Assembly (NCBI GenBank): GCA_002494135.1
Contig: DLBG01000142.1
Location: forward strand, 1 to 38,604
From: Lachnospiraceae bacterium UBA7027
Lineage (GTDB): Bacteria > Bacillota > Clostridia > Lachnospirales > Lachnospiraceae
Direction: 5' to 3'
DNA length: 38,604 nucleotides
The notes below the pieces were generated by a model. It worked only from the letters and a program-made list of their open reading frames with translations. It was not told where the DNA came from and made no database searches. Within the stretch, counting starts at the first letter, position 1. Each line of letters begins with the position of its first letter. Below, piece by piece: positions 7,937-15,646 of the stretch. The position numbers were made by a program, and so were the translations under genes.

Positions 7937-8386
7937 ATGAAATGTCCCTATTGTGGTCATGAGAACACCCGCGTAATCGATTCCAGACCGGCAGAGGAAA
8001 ACAATTCCATCCGAAGAAGACGTGCCTGTGACGAATGCGGCAAAAGATTTACCACTTATGAGAAGGTGGAGACCATTCCCCTGATTATCATCAAGAAGGA
8101 CTTAAACCGCGAAGCGTTCGACCGTTCCAAAATCGAAGCCGGCGTACTTCGTGCCTGCCACAAACGTCCCGTATCCGCAGAGCAGATTGCCCGCCTTGTG
8201 GACGAAGTGGAAACCGAAATCTACAGCATGGAAGAGAGAGAACTTCCTTCTGCAGTCATCGGAGAGAGCATCATGAATAAGTTAAAGGAACTGGATCCGG
8301 TAGCGTATGTAAGATTCGCATCCGTATACCGCGAATTCAAGGATGTTAACACATTCATGGATGAATTAAAGAAGATCTTAAACTAA
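7937..8386 (+). CDS. nrdR: Transcriptional repressor NrdR
   Basis: Nucleotide-sensing repressor of ribonucleotide reductase genes. The 149 residues give an N-terminal zinc ribbon with Cys3, Cys6, Cys31 and Cys34, including the SIRRRRACDECG segment that contacts DNA, followed by an ATP-cone domain that senses ATP/dATP. It lies 16 bases after ftsZ with a GAGAGGAG ribosome binding site, so it is probably cotranscribed with ftsZ, a pairing that would link division with dNTP supply. No ribonucleotide reductase gene is in the window. Confidence 0.97.
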   Translation: MKCPYCGHENTRVIDSRPAEENNSIRRRRACDECGKRFTTYEKVETIPLIIIKKDLNREAFDRSKIEAGVLRACHKRPVSAEQIARLVDEVETEIYSMEERELPSAVIGESIMNKLKELDPVAYVRFASVYREFKDVNTFMDELKKILN

Positions 8387-8422
8387 GGAGATGTTTATCA
8401 TCACCTGTTTAGGATAGATTGA

Positions 8423-8464
8423 CCGCCTGGTTCGGCGGCAAAAAACAATTTCATATTCTACAAT
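8423..8464 (+). promoter_or_regulatory. Small hairpin and possible -10 element before the ABC importer genes
   Basis: CCGCC/GGCGG (8423-8427 and 8434-8438) can form a short stem with a 6-base loop, followed by A rather than T residues. TACAAT at 8459-8464 could be a -10 box, but no convincing -35 lies 16-18 bases upstream. Start of the importer transcript is likely in this 101-base gap, but the assignment is weak. Confidence 0.3.
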
Positions 8465-8487
8465 AGAGAAGAAAGGGAGAAAGAGCT

Positions 8488-10011
8488 ATGAAAAAGAAGT
8501 TGACCGGGTTGGTCGCTATCCTTTCGGTTCTTTCACTTGCTGTTGCACTGTGCGGATGCACAGGTGACAAGAAAGGGGACTCTTCAGACTCTATCACCAT
8601 CGGTATCCCGCAGGATATTGAAGAAACTCTTGACCCCCACAATATGGTGGCGGCAGGAACCAAAGAAATATTCTTCAATGTGTTCGAGGGACTGGTTAAA
8701 CCCGATTCCGATGGTAATATCGTTCCCGCTGTAGCAAGTGAATATACTGTCAGTGATGACGGCCTTACCTACACATTCACAATCCGGGATGGAGTAAAAT
8801 TCCATGACGGCACTTTGGTTACGGCGGAGGATGTTCAGTATTCCATGAACAAATGCGCCGATATCGAAGGAGGAAATCCGATGATACCGGCGCTTTCTAA
8901 TATTGCGAGCGTTGATATCGTGGATGATACGCATGTGGCAGTTGTGTTAAAGAGCGCCGACAACGATTTTCTTGCAAATATTGCAACCGTAAGTGCGGCG
9001 ATTATTCCGATGCACAATACCGATCCGTCAAAGTCCGCAATCGGTACGGGCCCGTACAAGTACATTTCCAGATCACCGCTTGAAAACGTGATTTTTGAAA
9101 AGTACGACGAGTACTGGGGCGAAGCCGCATATATTCAGAACGTAACGTTTAAAATCTGTTCGAATTCGGATACCATTCCCATGGAGTTTGAAGGCGGTTC
9201 CATCGACATGATGACCCACCTGACCAATTCGATTCGTCAGCAGATCGATACGGACAAATTCGAAGTATCCGCAGGTACCATGAACCTGGTACAGGCACTT
9301 TACTTAAATCATAACTTCGAGCCTTTTGCGAATGAGGACGTTCGTAAGGCTATGTGCTACGCCGTTGACCGTGAGGCGATTCTTGATTTTGTATCTGACG
9401 GAGAAGGCGTAATCATCGGAAGCAGCATGTATCCGAATTTCCGTAAGTATTACGATGCTTCCCTGGCAGATGCATATCCTCATGATACGGAGAAAGCAAA
9501 AGAACTTTTAAAGAAGGCCGGATATGAGAACGGATTCGAGTTTGAAGTTACCGTTCCTTCCAATTACACCCAGCATGTGCAGACGGCTACCGTAATCAAG
9601 GAGCAGCTTGCCGAGGTCGGAATTACCGTCAATATCAAGCAGGTTGACTGGGATACCTGGCTTTCAGAAACCTACATCGGACGTAATTACGATGCAACCG
9701 TTATCGGCGTGGATGCCGCACAGCTGACCGCTTCAAGTCTGCTTGCAAGATTCGTATCCGACGCGGGCAACAATTTTACAAACTATACGAGCACTGCATA
9801 CGACAATGCATACAAGAAGGCCTTTGAGGAGAGAGACGAGGCGACGCAGACCGAGTTATTCAAGGATTGCGTAAAGATGTTAAGTGACGATGCAGCAAAC
9901 GTTTATATTCAGGATTTGCCGGAGTTTGTGGCACTGAGCAAAAAGTATACCGGATATGAATTTTATCCCGTATATGTCATTGATGTAGCGAAGATTCGCC
10001 CGGCGAAGTAA
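8488..10011 (+). CDS. Peptide/nickel-type ABC transporter substrate-binding lipoprotein
   Basis: Extracytoplasmic solute-binding protein of family 5 (OppA/DppA type), which captures oligopeptides or a related ligand and hands it to the permeases encoded next. The 507 residues start with a lipoprotein signal: MKKK, a hydrophobic core, and lipobox LCGC with Cys24 as the predicted lipidation site (a Cys at -2 is uncommon). Family features visible are the early IGIPQDIEETLDPH segment, the YTFTIRDGVKFHDGT motif and the late VAITVNIKQ-like region. The ATG follows an AAGGGAGAAAG ribosome binding site. Substrate cannot be assigned from sequence. Confidence 0.93.
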   Translation: MKKKLTGLVAILSVLSLAVALCGCTGDKKGDSSDSITIGIPQDIEETLDPHNMVAAGTKEIFFNVFEGLVKPDSDGNIVPAVASEYTVSDDGLTYTFTIRDGVKFHDGTLVTAEDVQYSMNKCADIEGGNPMIPALSNIASVDIVDDTHVAVVLKSADNDFLANIATVSAAIIPMHNTDPSKSAIGTGPYKYISRSPLENVIFEKYDEYWGEAAYIQNVTFKICSNSDTIPMEFEGGSIDMMTHLTNSIRQQIDTDKFEVSAGTMNLVQALYLNHNFEPFANEDVRKAMCYAVDREAILDFVSDGEGVIIGSSMYPNFRKYYDASLADAYPHDTEKAKELLKKAGYENGFEFEVTVPSNYTQHVQTATVIKEQLAEVGITVNIKQVDWDTWLSETYIGRNYDATVIGVDAAQLTASSLLARFVSDAGNNFTNYTSTAYDNAYKKAFEERDEATQTELFKDCVKMLSDDAANVYIQDLPEFVALSKKYTGYEFYPVYVIDVAKIRPAK

Positions 10012-10098
10012 ATTTGTGCGACGATGCCCGGGTGTGTAAGGCCGGAAGGCGCGACAAGGGTGAGTCGTTCTATAGATGTAATGAATAAGGAGACCGCA

Positions 10099-11043
10099 AT
10101 GGGAAAGTACGTAGTGAAGAAAATAGCATCACTTGCACTGACCCTGCTTGCGGTCTCTTTTGTTGTGTTTTTCCTCTTTTCCGTGATTCCGGGAGATCCG
10201 GCGACTTCGAAACTCGGTACCAATGCGACTCCCGAGAAAGTCGAGGCGTTAAGAGAGGAACTCGGACTGAACGCACCGTTTATGGTGCGGTATTTTAAAT
10301 GGCTTGTCGGGGCAATCCGCGGGGATTTCGGAGATTCCTATGCCTACGCGATGCCCGTAAAACAGTTAATCGGCGGAAAACTGGTTATCAACGGAGTTTT
10401 GTCTCTGATGGCGATCTTTATCGTGTGTGCGGTTTCCGTGCCGATCGGAGTATATACCGCGAAACACACAGGCGGACTGATTGACCGCGTGATGACGGTA
10501 ATCAATCAGATTGCAATGGCGTTTCCGCCGTTTTTACTGGGACTTTTACTGACGTTTGTGTTCGGAATGGTGCTTCGGCTTTTCTCGCCGGGGGCGTATG
10601 TCGGATATCAGACGAATTTCGGGAAGTTTTTACTGTATATGATTTGTCCGGCGATTGCGCTGGCACTGCCGAAATGCGCGATGTGTATCAAACTTTTGCG
10701 GACAAATATCCTCGAGGAAGCGAAGAAAGATTATTCGAAGACCGTGTATTCGAAGGGAAACAATACGACGGGGCTTCTTTACAAATATGTGCTGAAAAAT
10801 GCAATCATGCCGACGATTACCTTTGTCGGTATGCTGTTTGCGGATATGATTGCATCGGGAATCGTAATTGAGCAGACATTCGGAATTCCGGGACTCGGAA
10901 GAAGCCTGCTTTCTGCCATTTCGGTCCGCGATTACCCGGTTGTGATGGCGATTATCATGCTGATTGCATTCGGAATTGTTGTGGTCAGCGCAATCACGGA
11001 TGTGATTCATGCCATTGTGGATCCGCGAGTGAGAGAAGAGTAG
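10099..11043 (+). CDS. ABC transporter permease, OppB/DppB type
   Basis: First membrane subunit of the importer, forming half of the translocation channel. The 314-residue protein has the typical N-terminal MGKYVVKKIASL, a first helix, the extracytoplasmic segment with IPGDPATSKLG, and about five more helices carrying the permease (EAA-type) loop near the C-terminus. I chose the ATG at 10099 because AAGGAG lies six bases upstream and OppB proteins begin at this point. The open frame extends to 10024 but adds only an unlikely Arg/Gly-rich leader. Confidence 0.92.
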   Translation: MGKYVVKKIASLALTLLAVSFVVFFLFSVIPGDPATSKLGTNATPEKVEALREELGLNAPFMVRYFKWLVGAIRGDFGDSYAYAMPVKQLIGGKLVINGVLSLMAIFIVCAVSVPIGVYTAKHTGGLIDRVMTVINQIAMAFPPFLLGLLLTFVFGMVLRLFSPGAYVGYQTNFGKFLLYMICPAIALALPKCAMCIKLLRTNILEEAKKDYSKTVYSKGNNTTGLLYKYVLKNAIMPTITFVGMLFADMIASGIVIEQTFGIPGLGRSLLSAISVRDYPVVMAIIMLIAFGIVVVSAITDVIHAIVDPRVREE

Positions 11044-11091
11044 GCGGGAGGCTTCTGCAGAAGGACGGAAGATATTTTCTGACGGAGTATT

Positions 11092-11958
11092 ATGCAGAAG
11101 ACTACAGATGTAGTTAGATTTAAGGGTAGAATGAAAAAGAAAAGAAACGTCCAACTGTATATCGGGCTTGGAATCCTGGCGGCGCTGGGTCTTTTTCTGT
11201 TGCTGGGATTTATCTATCATCCTTACGGAACCACGAAAATGGACTCTGCGATGAAACTGACCGCTCCAAGCCTGCAGCACTGGTTCGGCGCGGATAACTA
11301 CGGAAGGGATATTTTTGAAAGAGTGCAGGAAGGGCTTCGGACGAGCGTTGTGATTGCACTTTTGTCGACCTTAATCGGAACGGCCGGAGGAACCGTAATC
11401 GGCGCACTGACGGGATTTTACGGCGGCCTTCTTGATGACGGAATCATGCGGATTATCGACGTTTTATTTTCGATTCCGAGTATCCTTCTGGCGTTAGTGT
11501 TCGTGAGTCTTTCGGATTTCGGAATGACCAATGTGATTCTGGCGCTCGGAATCGCCGTGATACCGAGTTTTGCGAAAATGATTCGGACCGAATTCAAGGA
11601 GCAGGCGAAGCTTGAATATGTGCAGGCGGCGAAACTGATGGGCGCGTCGGATTTCCGGATTCTGTTCCGTCACATTCTGCCGAATGTCATGCCGACGCTC
11701 ATAAACTGCATGTTTATTTCATTCAATAACTGCGTGCTTGCCGAGGCAGGCTTATCGTACTTGGGAATCGGCGTGCAGCCACCGCAGGCGTCCCTGGGCG
11801 GCATGATTGCCGAAGGACAGGGCTATTTAAAAATGGCGCCGCATCTGATTATTGCACCCGGCGTGGTGATGGTGCTTCTGCTGCTGGGCCTCGGCCTCAT
11901 AGCGGACGGAAATGCGAGGACGTTCTTTGTGGCGGTGAAGGGGAAGAAGAAAGAGTAG
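11092..11958 (+). CDS. ABC transporter permease, OppC/DppC type
   Basis: Second membrane subunit, pairing with the OppB-like protein. The 288 residues show an N-terminal helix, the HWFGADNYGRDIFERV motif that is diagnostic of OppC/DppC proteins, and a BPD_transp_1 domain with the EAA-type loop around ERAKLMGASD-like sequence and LAEAGLSYLGIG after it. GGAG lies only four bases before the ATG at 11092. An in-frame ATG at 11131 with AAGGG upstream would give a protein 13 residues shorter. It sits 48 bases after the first permease gene. Confidence 0.92.
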   Translation: MQKTTDVVRFKGRMKKKRNVQLYIGLGILAALGLFLLLGFIYHPYGTTKMDSAMKLTAPSLQHWFGADNYGRDIFERVQEGLRTSVVIALLSTLIGTAGGTVIGALTGFYGGLLDDGIMRIIDVLFSIPSILLALVFVSLSDFGMTNVILALGIAVIPSFAKMIRTEFKEQAKLEYVQAAKLMGASDFRILFRHILPNVMPTLINCMFISFNNCVLAEAGLSYLGIGVQPPQASLGGMIAEGQGYLKMAPHLIIAPGVVMVLLLLGLGLIADGNARTFFVAVKGKKKE

Positions 11959-12059
11959 TGGTGCAGGAGGCTTGGCGGAGGCACCGACAGGTGTTAAAGG
12001 CAAGCCGGAAGAGAGTCTTGTAGGTAAGCAGACAGAGAGAAGTTGAGAGAAAAGTTTAG

Positions 12060-13949
12060 ATGCTGGAAGTACGGGATTTGAAAATTGAATTCTACGACCA
12101 TACAAGGCCGGAAGTAGCGGTGCGGGACGTGGATTTTACCATGAATGAGGGCGAGATTGTCGGCCTTGTGGGAGAATCCGGAAGCGGTAAGAGTCTTACC
12201 GCCACTGCAATAGCGGGCCTGATTCGCCGCGGGGATGTGAAGATTTCCGGCGAAGTGATGTGGGAGTTATCCGGGAAAGAGGGCTCTGCAGGGCGTTTTT
12301 CGGCGGAAGGCGGAGTTGCGGCGGAAGGCAAAATTGCGGCGGAAGCCGGCAAGGAAGAAAGAATCGACCTTCTCAAGGCATCGCGTAAGCAGATGCGAGC
12401 GCTGCAGGGGAAGGAAATCGGTTTTATTTTCCAGGATCCGATGACTGCATTTTCACCCGTTCATAAAATCGGTTACCAGGTGGAAGATGCGCTCAGGGTG
12501 CATGGAAAAACTGCGGAGGAAACAGGTTCCGGAAATGAGAATAAAGAGGGGAAGAGTGCAGACTATTCGAAAGAAGAACTCCGCAGGTGTGCCATTGAGG
12601 CGCTGGCGGCTGCGGATCTGCCGGATCCCGAAAGAGTCTACAATTCTTATCCGTTTGAGTTATCCGGCGGTATGCGACAGCGCGCGATGATTGCGTCGGC
12701 AATGATTTCCTCACCCAGACTTTTAATCGCGGACGAACCGACGACGGCGCTTGACGTGACCGTGCAGGCCGAGATTATCAAACTTTTGAAGCGAATCAAC
12801 GAAGAGAAACATACGGCGATTCTCTTTATTTCACATGACCTGGGACTGGTTCGAAAACTCTGCTCGAAGGTTCTTGTTTTAAAGAACGGAGACGTGGTGG
12901 AGCAGGGTGCTGCCGGGGAGATTTTTAATGCACCGAAGGCGGATTATACGAAGAAGCTGATTGCGGCGGAAGTGAATTTTGAGGAGCTTGAGGCTGAGGA
13001 AGAGGCTGCGGAGGGCGCAGCAGAAAAAGGTGTAGCAAAAGCCGGGACACAGGGATTTGTGTCTGATGACGGGAAAGCTGCTGTTGAGGGCGCAACGGAG
13101 AGTTCTGCAGGGGCTGCTCGTGAGACTCCACAGGTTGAGTGTGAGGTGAGGAATCTCACATTTCTGTATCCGAAGAGGAGGAATATCGGCGATACGGTCA
13201 TTTTTGCAAAGAAGACAAAAAAAGAGAGCCTTCCGGAAAAAACAGAAAGAACTGCGGATGCTGATCAGGCGAATGCCGGTATCGGCATCCATGACATAAA
13301 CCTTACCATTCACAAAGGAGAAATCGTCGGACTCGTCGGAGAATCCGGATCCGGCAAATCCACGCTTGCAAAGTGCATTGCGGGCTTAAATGCGGTGAAG
13401 AAGGATGCGTCCGGGGAAGATCAAAATGTGATCCGTAAAAACCGCGTGGGCATGATTTTTCAGGATTCGTACAGTGCACTGAATCCGAAAAGAAGGGTCG
13501 GATGGCTGCTTCGCGAAGTTTTAAAACTGCAGGGTGTAAAAGACCGTGCGGAGCAGGATGATGCAATCGGGGGAATTTTAAAAGAAGTGGAACTTTCCGA
13601 TGAACTGATGACACGTTTTCCGGCCGAACTTTCGGGCGGGCAGAGGCAACGCATCATGATAGCGATGGCGCTCTTGCAAAAGCCGACGCTTCTAATTGCC
13701 GATGAGCCGGTTTCGGCGCTTGATGTGGCGATTCAGGAGTCCATTACAAAGCTTTTAAAGAGATTAAGCAGGGAGCGGAATGTGGCGATTTTATTCATTT
13801 CGCACGATTTGCGGACCGTATATATGCTTTGCGATAAGGTCTGCGTCATGAAAGAAGGGCGGATTATCGAGGAGGCAAGGAGGAAGGAGCTTTACTCGAA
13901 TCCGAGAGAGGAATACACGAAGTTACTGCTTAGAAGTGCACTAGAGTAG
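12060..13949 (+). CDS. Fused OppD-OppF-type ABC transporter ATPase
   Basis: Both ATPases that drive the importer in one 629-residue cytoplasmic chain. NBD1 has Walker A at 38-45 (Lys44), signature LSGGMRQR at 201-208 and Walker B ending Asp225-Glu226. NBD2 has Walker A at 427-434 (Lys433), signature LSGGQRQR from 524 and Walker B Asp548-Glu549. All key motifs are intact, so both sites should hydrolyse ATP. Ala/Glu/Gly-rich low-complexity stretches interrupt the chain: about 72-105 and 143-165 within NBD1, and about 300-360 between the domains. The ribosome binding site is weak (GAGAGAAAAG). The gene closes the importer operon and is followed by an intrinsic terminator. Confidence 0.93.
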   Translation: MLEVRDLKIEFYDHTRPEVAVRDVDFTMNEGEIVGLVGESGSGKSLTATAIAGLIRRGDVKISGEVMWELSGKEGSAGRFSAEGGVAAEGKIAAEAGKEERIDLLKASRKQMRALQGKEIGFIFQDPMTAFSPVHKIGYQVEDALRVHGKTAEETGSGNENKEGKSADYSKEELRRCAIEALAAADLPDPERVYNSYPFELSGGMRQRAMIASAMISSPRLLIADEPTTALDVTVQAEIIKLLKRINEEKHTAILFISHDLGLVRKLCSKVLVLKNGDVVEQGAAGEIFNAPKADYTKKLIAAEVNFEELEAEEEAAEGAAEKGVAKAGTQGFVSDDGKAAVEGATESSAGAARETPQVECEVRNLTFLYPKRRNIGDTVIFAKKTKKESLPEKTERTADADQANAGIGIHDINLTIHKGEIVGLVGESGSGKSTLAKCIAGLNAVKKDASGEDQNVIRKNRVGMIFQDSYSALNPKRRVGWLLREVLKLQGVKDRAEQDDAIGGILKEVELSDELMTRFPAELSGGQRQRIMIAMALLQKPTLLIADEPVSALDVAIQESITKLLKRLSRERNVAILFISHDLRTVYMLCDKVCVMKEGRIIEEARRKELYSNPREEYTKLLLRSALE

Positions 13950-13981
13950 AATCGTTAAAAAGCGCATTGAAGCAGAAATGC

Positions 13982-14009
13982 AAAAACAGCACCGTGGTGC
14001 TGTTTTTTT
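13982..14009 (+). terminator. Rho-independent terminator after the ABC importer operon
   Basis: CAGCAC (13987-13992) pairs with GTGCTG (13997-14002) around a CGTG loop and is followed by seven T residues. The preceding A-run extends the stem by pairing with the T-run. It separates the importer operon from the surface-polymer operon. Confidence 0.92.
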
Positions 14010-14040
14010 ATGGGAAAATGGTGCGAAAAGAACGGTTTTA

Positions 14041-14049
14041 TGGTATAAT
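14041..14049 (+). promoter_or_regulatory. Extended -10 promoter of the surface-polymer operon
   Basis: TGG followed by a perfect TATAAT (14044-14049) forms an extended -10 element. No good -35 hexamer is seen at the right distance, which extended -10 promoters tolerate. Transcription would start near 14056. No other convincing promoter or terminator appears before 37286. Confidence 0.65.
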
Positions 14050-14102
14050 TATTCGGTTATTGTGGGTAAGAATGCGTTTTGCTGAAATTAGGAATCGCGC
14101 AC

Positions 14103-14597
14103 ATGGGCCTGTTTAGCTGGATGTATCCGGACGAATATCTGGATTCCACGTATGAAATCGATTTTAAACAACTATATGAGGACGGCTTTCGGGGCGTCAT
14201 TTTTGACATTGACAATACGCTCGTGGAGCAGGGGGCGCCTTCGGATGAGCGAAGCCGCGCGCTGCTTGCGTCTTTAAAGGACATGGGCTACAAGGTCATG
14301 CTCCTTTCGAACAACCGCAAGACGCGTGTCGATCTGTTCAACGAAGATGTCGGCTGTGACTGCATCCCGATGGCGAAAAAGCCGCTTACGAAAAGCTATA
14401 AAATCGCGATGGAGAGAATGGGTACCAATCAGGAGAATACCTTTTTTGTCGGCGATCAGCTTTTTACCGACGTCTGGGGCGCGAAACGCAGCGGAATCCG
14501 CTCGATTCTCGTCCGTCCGATTTCCGCGAAGGAAGAGATCCAGATTGTGATGAAGCGAAAACTGGAGAAACTGTTTTTGGCGAGGTATGGGAAGTAA
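14103..14597 (+). CDS. YqeG-type HAD-IIIA phosphatase (possible phosphatidylglycerophosphatase)
   Basis: HAD-superfamily phosphatase of 164 residues, probably cytoplasmic. The catalytic DxD is Asp35/Asp37 in FDIDNTLV, motif II is LLSNN, motif III is the KKP segment, and the acidic motif is GDQLFTD at 117-123. The related yeast protein Gep4 dephosphorylates phosphatidylglycerophosphate, so a role in phosphatidylglycerol supply is plausible but unproven here. The reading frame is open from a TTG at 14079. I prefer the ATG at 14103, which has AGGA upstream and matches the usual family N-terminus. It is the first gene of the long operon, 14 bases before the acyltransferase. Confidence 0.85.
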   Translation: MGLFSWMYPDEYLDSTYEIDFKQLYEDGFRGVIFDIDNTLVEQGAPSDERSRALLASLKDMGYKVMLLSNNRKTRVDLFNEDVGCDCIPMAKKPLTKSYKIAMERMGTNQENTFFVGDQLFTDVWGAKRSGIRSILVRPISAKEEIQIVMKRKLEKLFLARYGK

Positions 14598-14611
14598 TAC
14601 CGGGGTGGTAA

Positions 14612-15646
14612 ATGGAAGCGAAGAGAAAAAACGGTCTTGATATACTTCGTATCATTGCCACGGTTTTAATTATATTTCACCATTATCAGCAGGCAGTGGG
14701 AGATTTTCAGGGAAGCAGGATTTCGTTCTATTCCGGCAGATTTTATTTCGGCTATATTGTGGAATTATTCTTTGTAATGTCCGGCTTTCTGGCGTTTCAT
14801 TATGCGGAGAAAATCCAAAAAGGACTGAACTTTGGTGTATTTTTCGGAAAAAGAGCATTACGTCTCCTTCCCGGTGTATGTGTAGGAAGCGTTTTATTTT
14901 ATGTTTTCAGCATTTTATATCTGCATCTGACGGAGGAACCGTGGCTCGGATCATATCCTCATTTCCGGGAAATCATAGTCAATGCAGCCGGAATGCAGGC
15001 AGGATGGTTCTTTGATGCGAACAGGCTGAACTTTCCGCTTTGGTATATCAGTGTATTGCTGATTTGTTACATTTGGTTTTATCTCTTTACATGGATCAGT
15101 TCAAAAATCAGGGTGCCGAAGGAAGTCTGGTACCTTATCATGGCGGTTGCCGGACTCGGAATCAGACTGTGTCTGGCAAGGGGTATCATCATTCATAGTC
15201 CGTTTTTTAACGGGTATACGGCCAGAGGGTATTTTGCGTTCTTCTTCGGACTGTTAATCGCCTGTTTTTGGAGAAAGTGGAAGAGAACGGATTATTATCT
15301 TGTGTTCGGAATGCTTCTGTTGACGGTCCTGCCGTTATTCTTTGTAAACATTCTGATTATGGAATATGTTCTCATGGTTTATGCATTCGGCGCGCTGACA
15401 GCCCTGTTTTCGATTCCTGTTTTGTCTGAACGGATCAAATGGCCGGGATTCGAAATCATCGGAAAAGCTACATACTGGGCGTATGTACTGCACATGCCGT
15501 GTCTGATTGTATTTGTATTGCTCGGTGAGAAACTGTTTCGGCAGACAGGTCTTGCGAACTATCCGGCAATGATCGGATTTACAATGATTATGTTTATTCC
15601 GGCAACCGTCATGGAGGCGGCGTGGGGGAAGCGGAGAAAAAAATGA
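14612..15646 (+). CDS. Acyltransferase-3 (OafA/YrhL-type) membrane protein
   Basis: Predicted integral-membrane O-acyltransferase that moves acetyl or other acyl groups to a surface sugar or polymer. The 344-residue protein has about ten membrane helices. It starts with the family pattern GLDILRIIATVLIIFHHY, with Asp10, Arg13 and the conserved histidines His23-His24, and carries FGKRALRLLPG after the third helix. A GGGGTGG site precedes the ATG. Its stop overlaps the next start as ATGA. Position in the operon suggests it decorates the same polymer; the acceptor is unknown. Confidence 0.88.
   Translation: MEAKRKNGLDILRIIATVLIIFHHYQQAVGDFQGSRISFYSGRFYFGYIVELFFVMSGFLAFHYAEKIQKGLNFGVFFGKRALRLLPGVCVGSVLFYVFSILYLHLTEEPWLGSYPHFREIIVNAAGMQAGWFFDANRLNFPLWYISVLLICYIWFYLFTWISSKIRVPKEVWYLIMAVAGLGIRLCLARGIIIHSPFFNGYTARGYFAFFFGLLIACFWRKWKRTDYYLVFGMLLLTVLPLFFVNILIMEYVLMVYAFGALTALFSIPVLSERIKWPGFEIIGKATYWAYVLHMPCLIVFVLLGEKLFRQTGLANYPAMIGFTMIMFIPATVMEAAWGKRRKK

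Noticed and set aside
8423..8438. Reading the CCGCC/GGCGG hairpin as the terminator of ftsZ-nrdR
   Set aside because: The stem is only five pairs and is followed by A residues on the + strand. It may still be a weak regulatory structure, so it is kept only as a low-confidence site.
10024..10098. An upstream extension of the OppB-like permease
   Set aside because: The extra 25 residues are Arg/Gly-rich, do not resemble OppB N-termini and have no good ribosome binding site, while AAGGAG sits six bases before the ATG at 10099.
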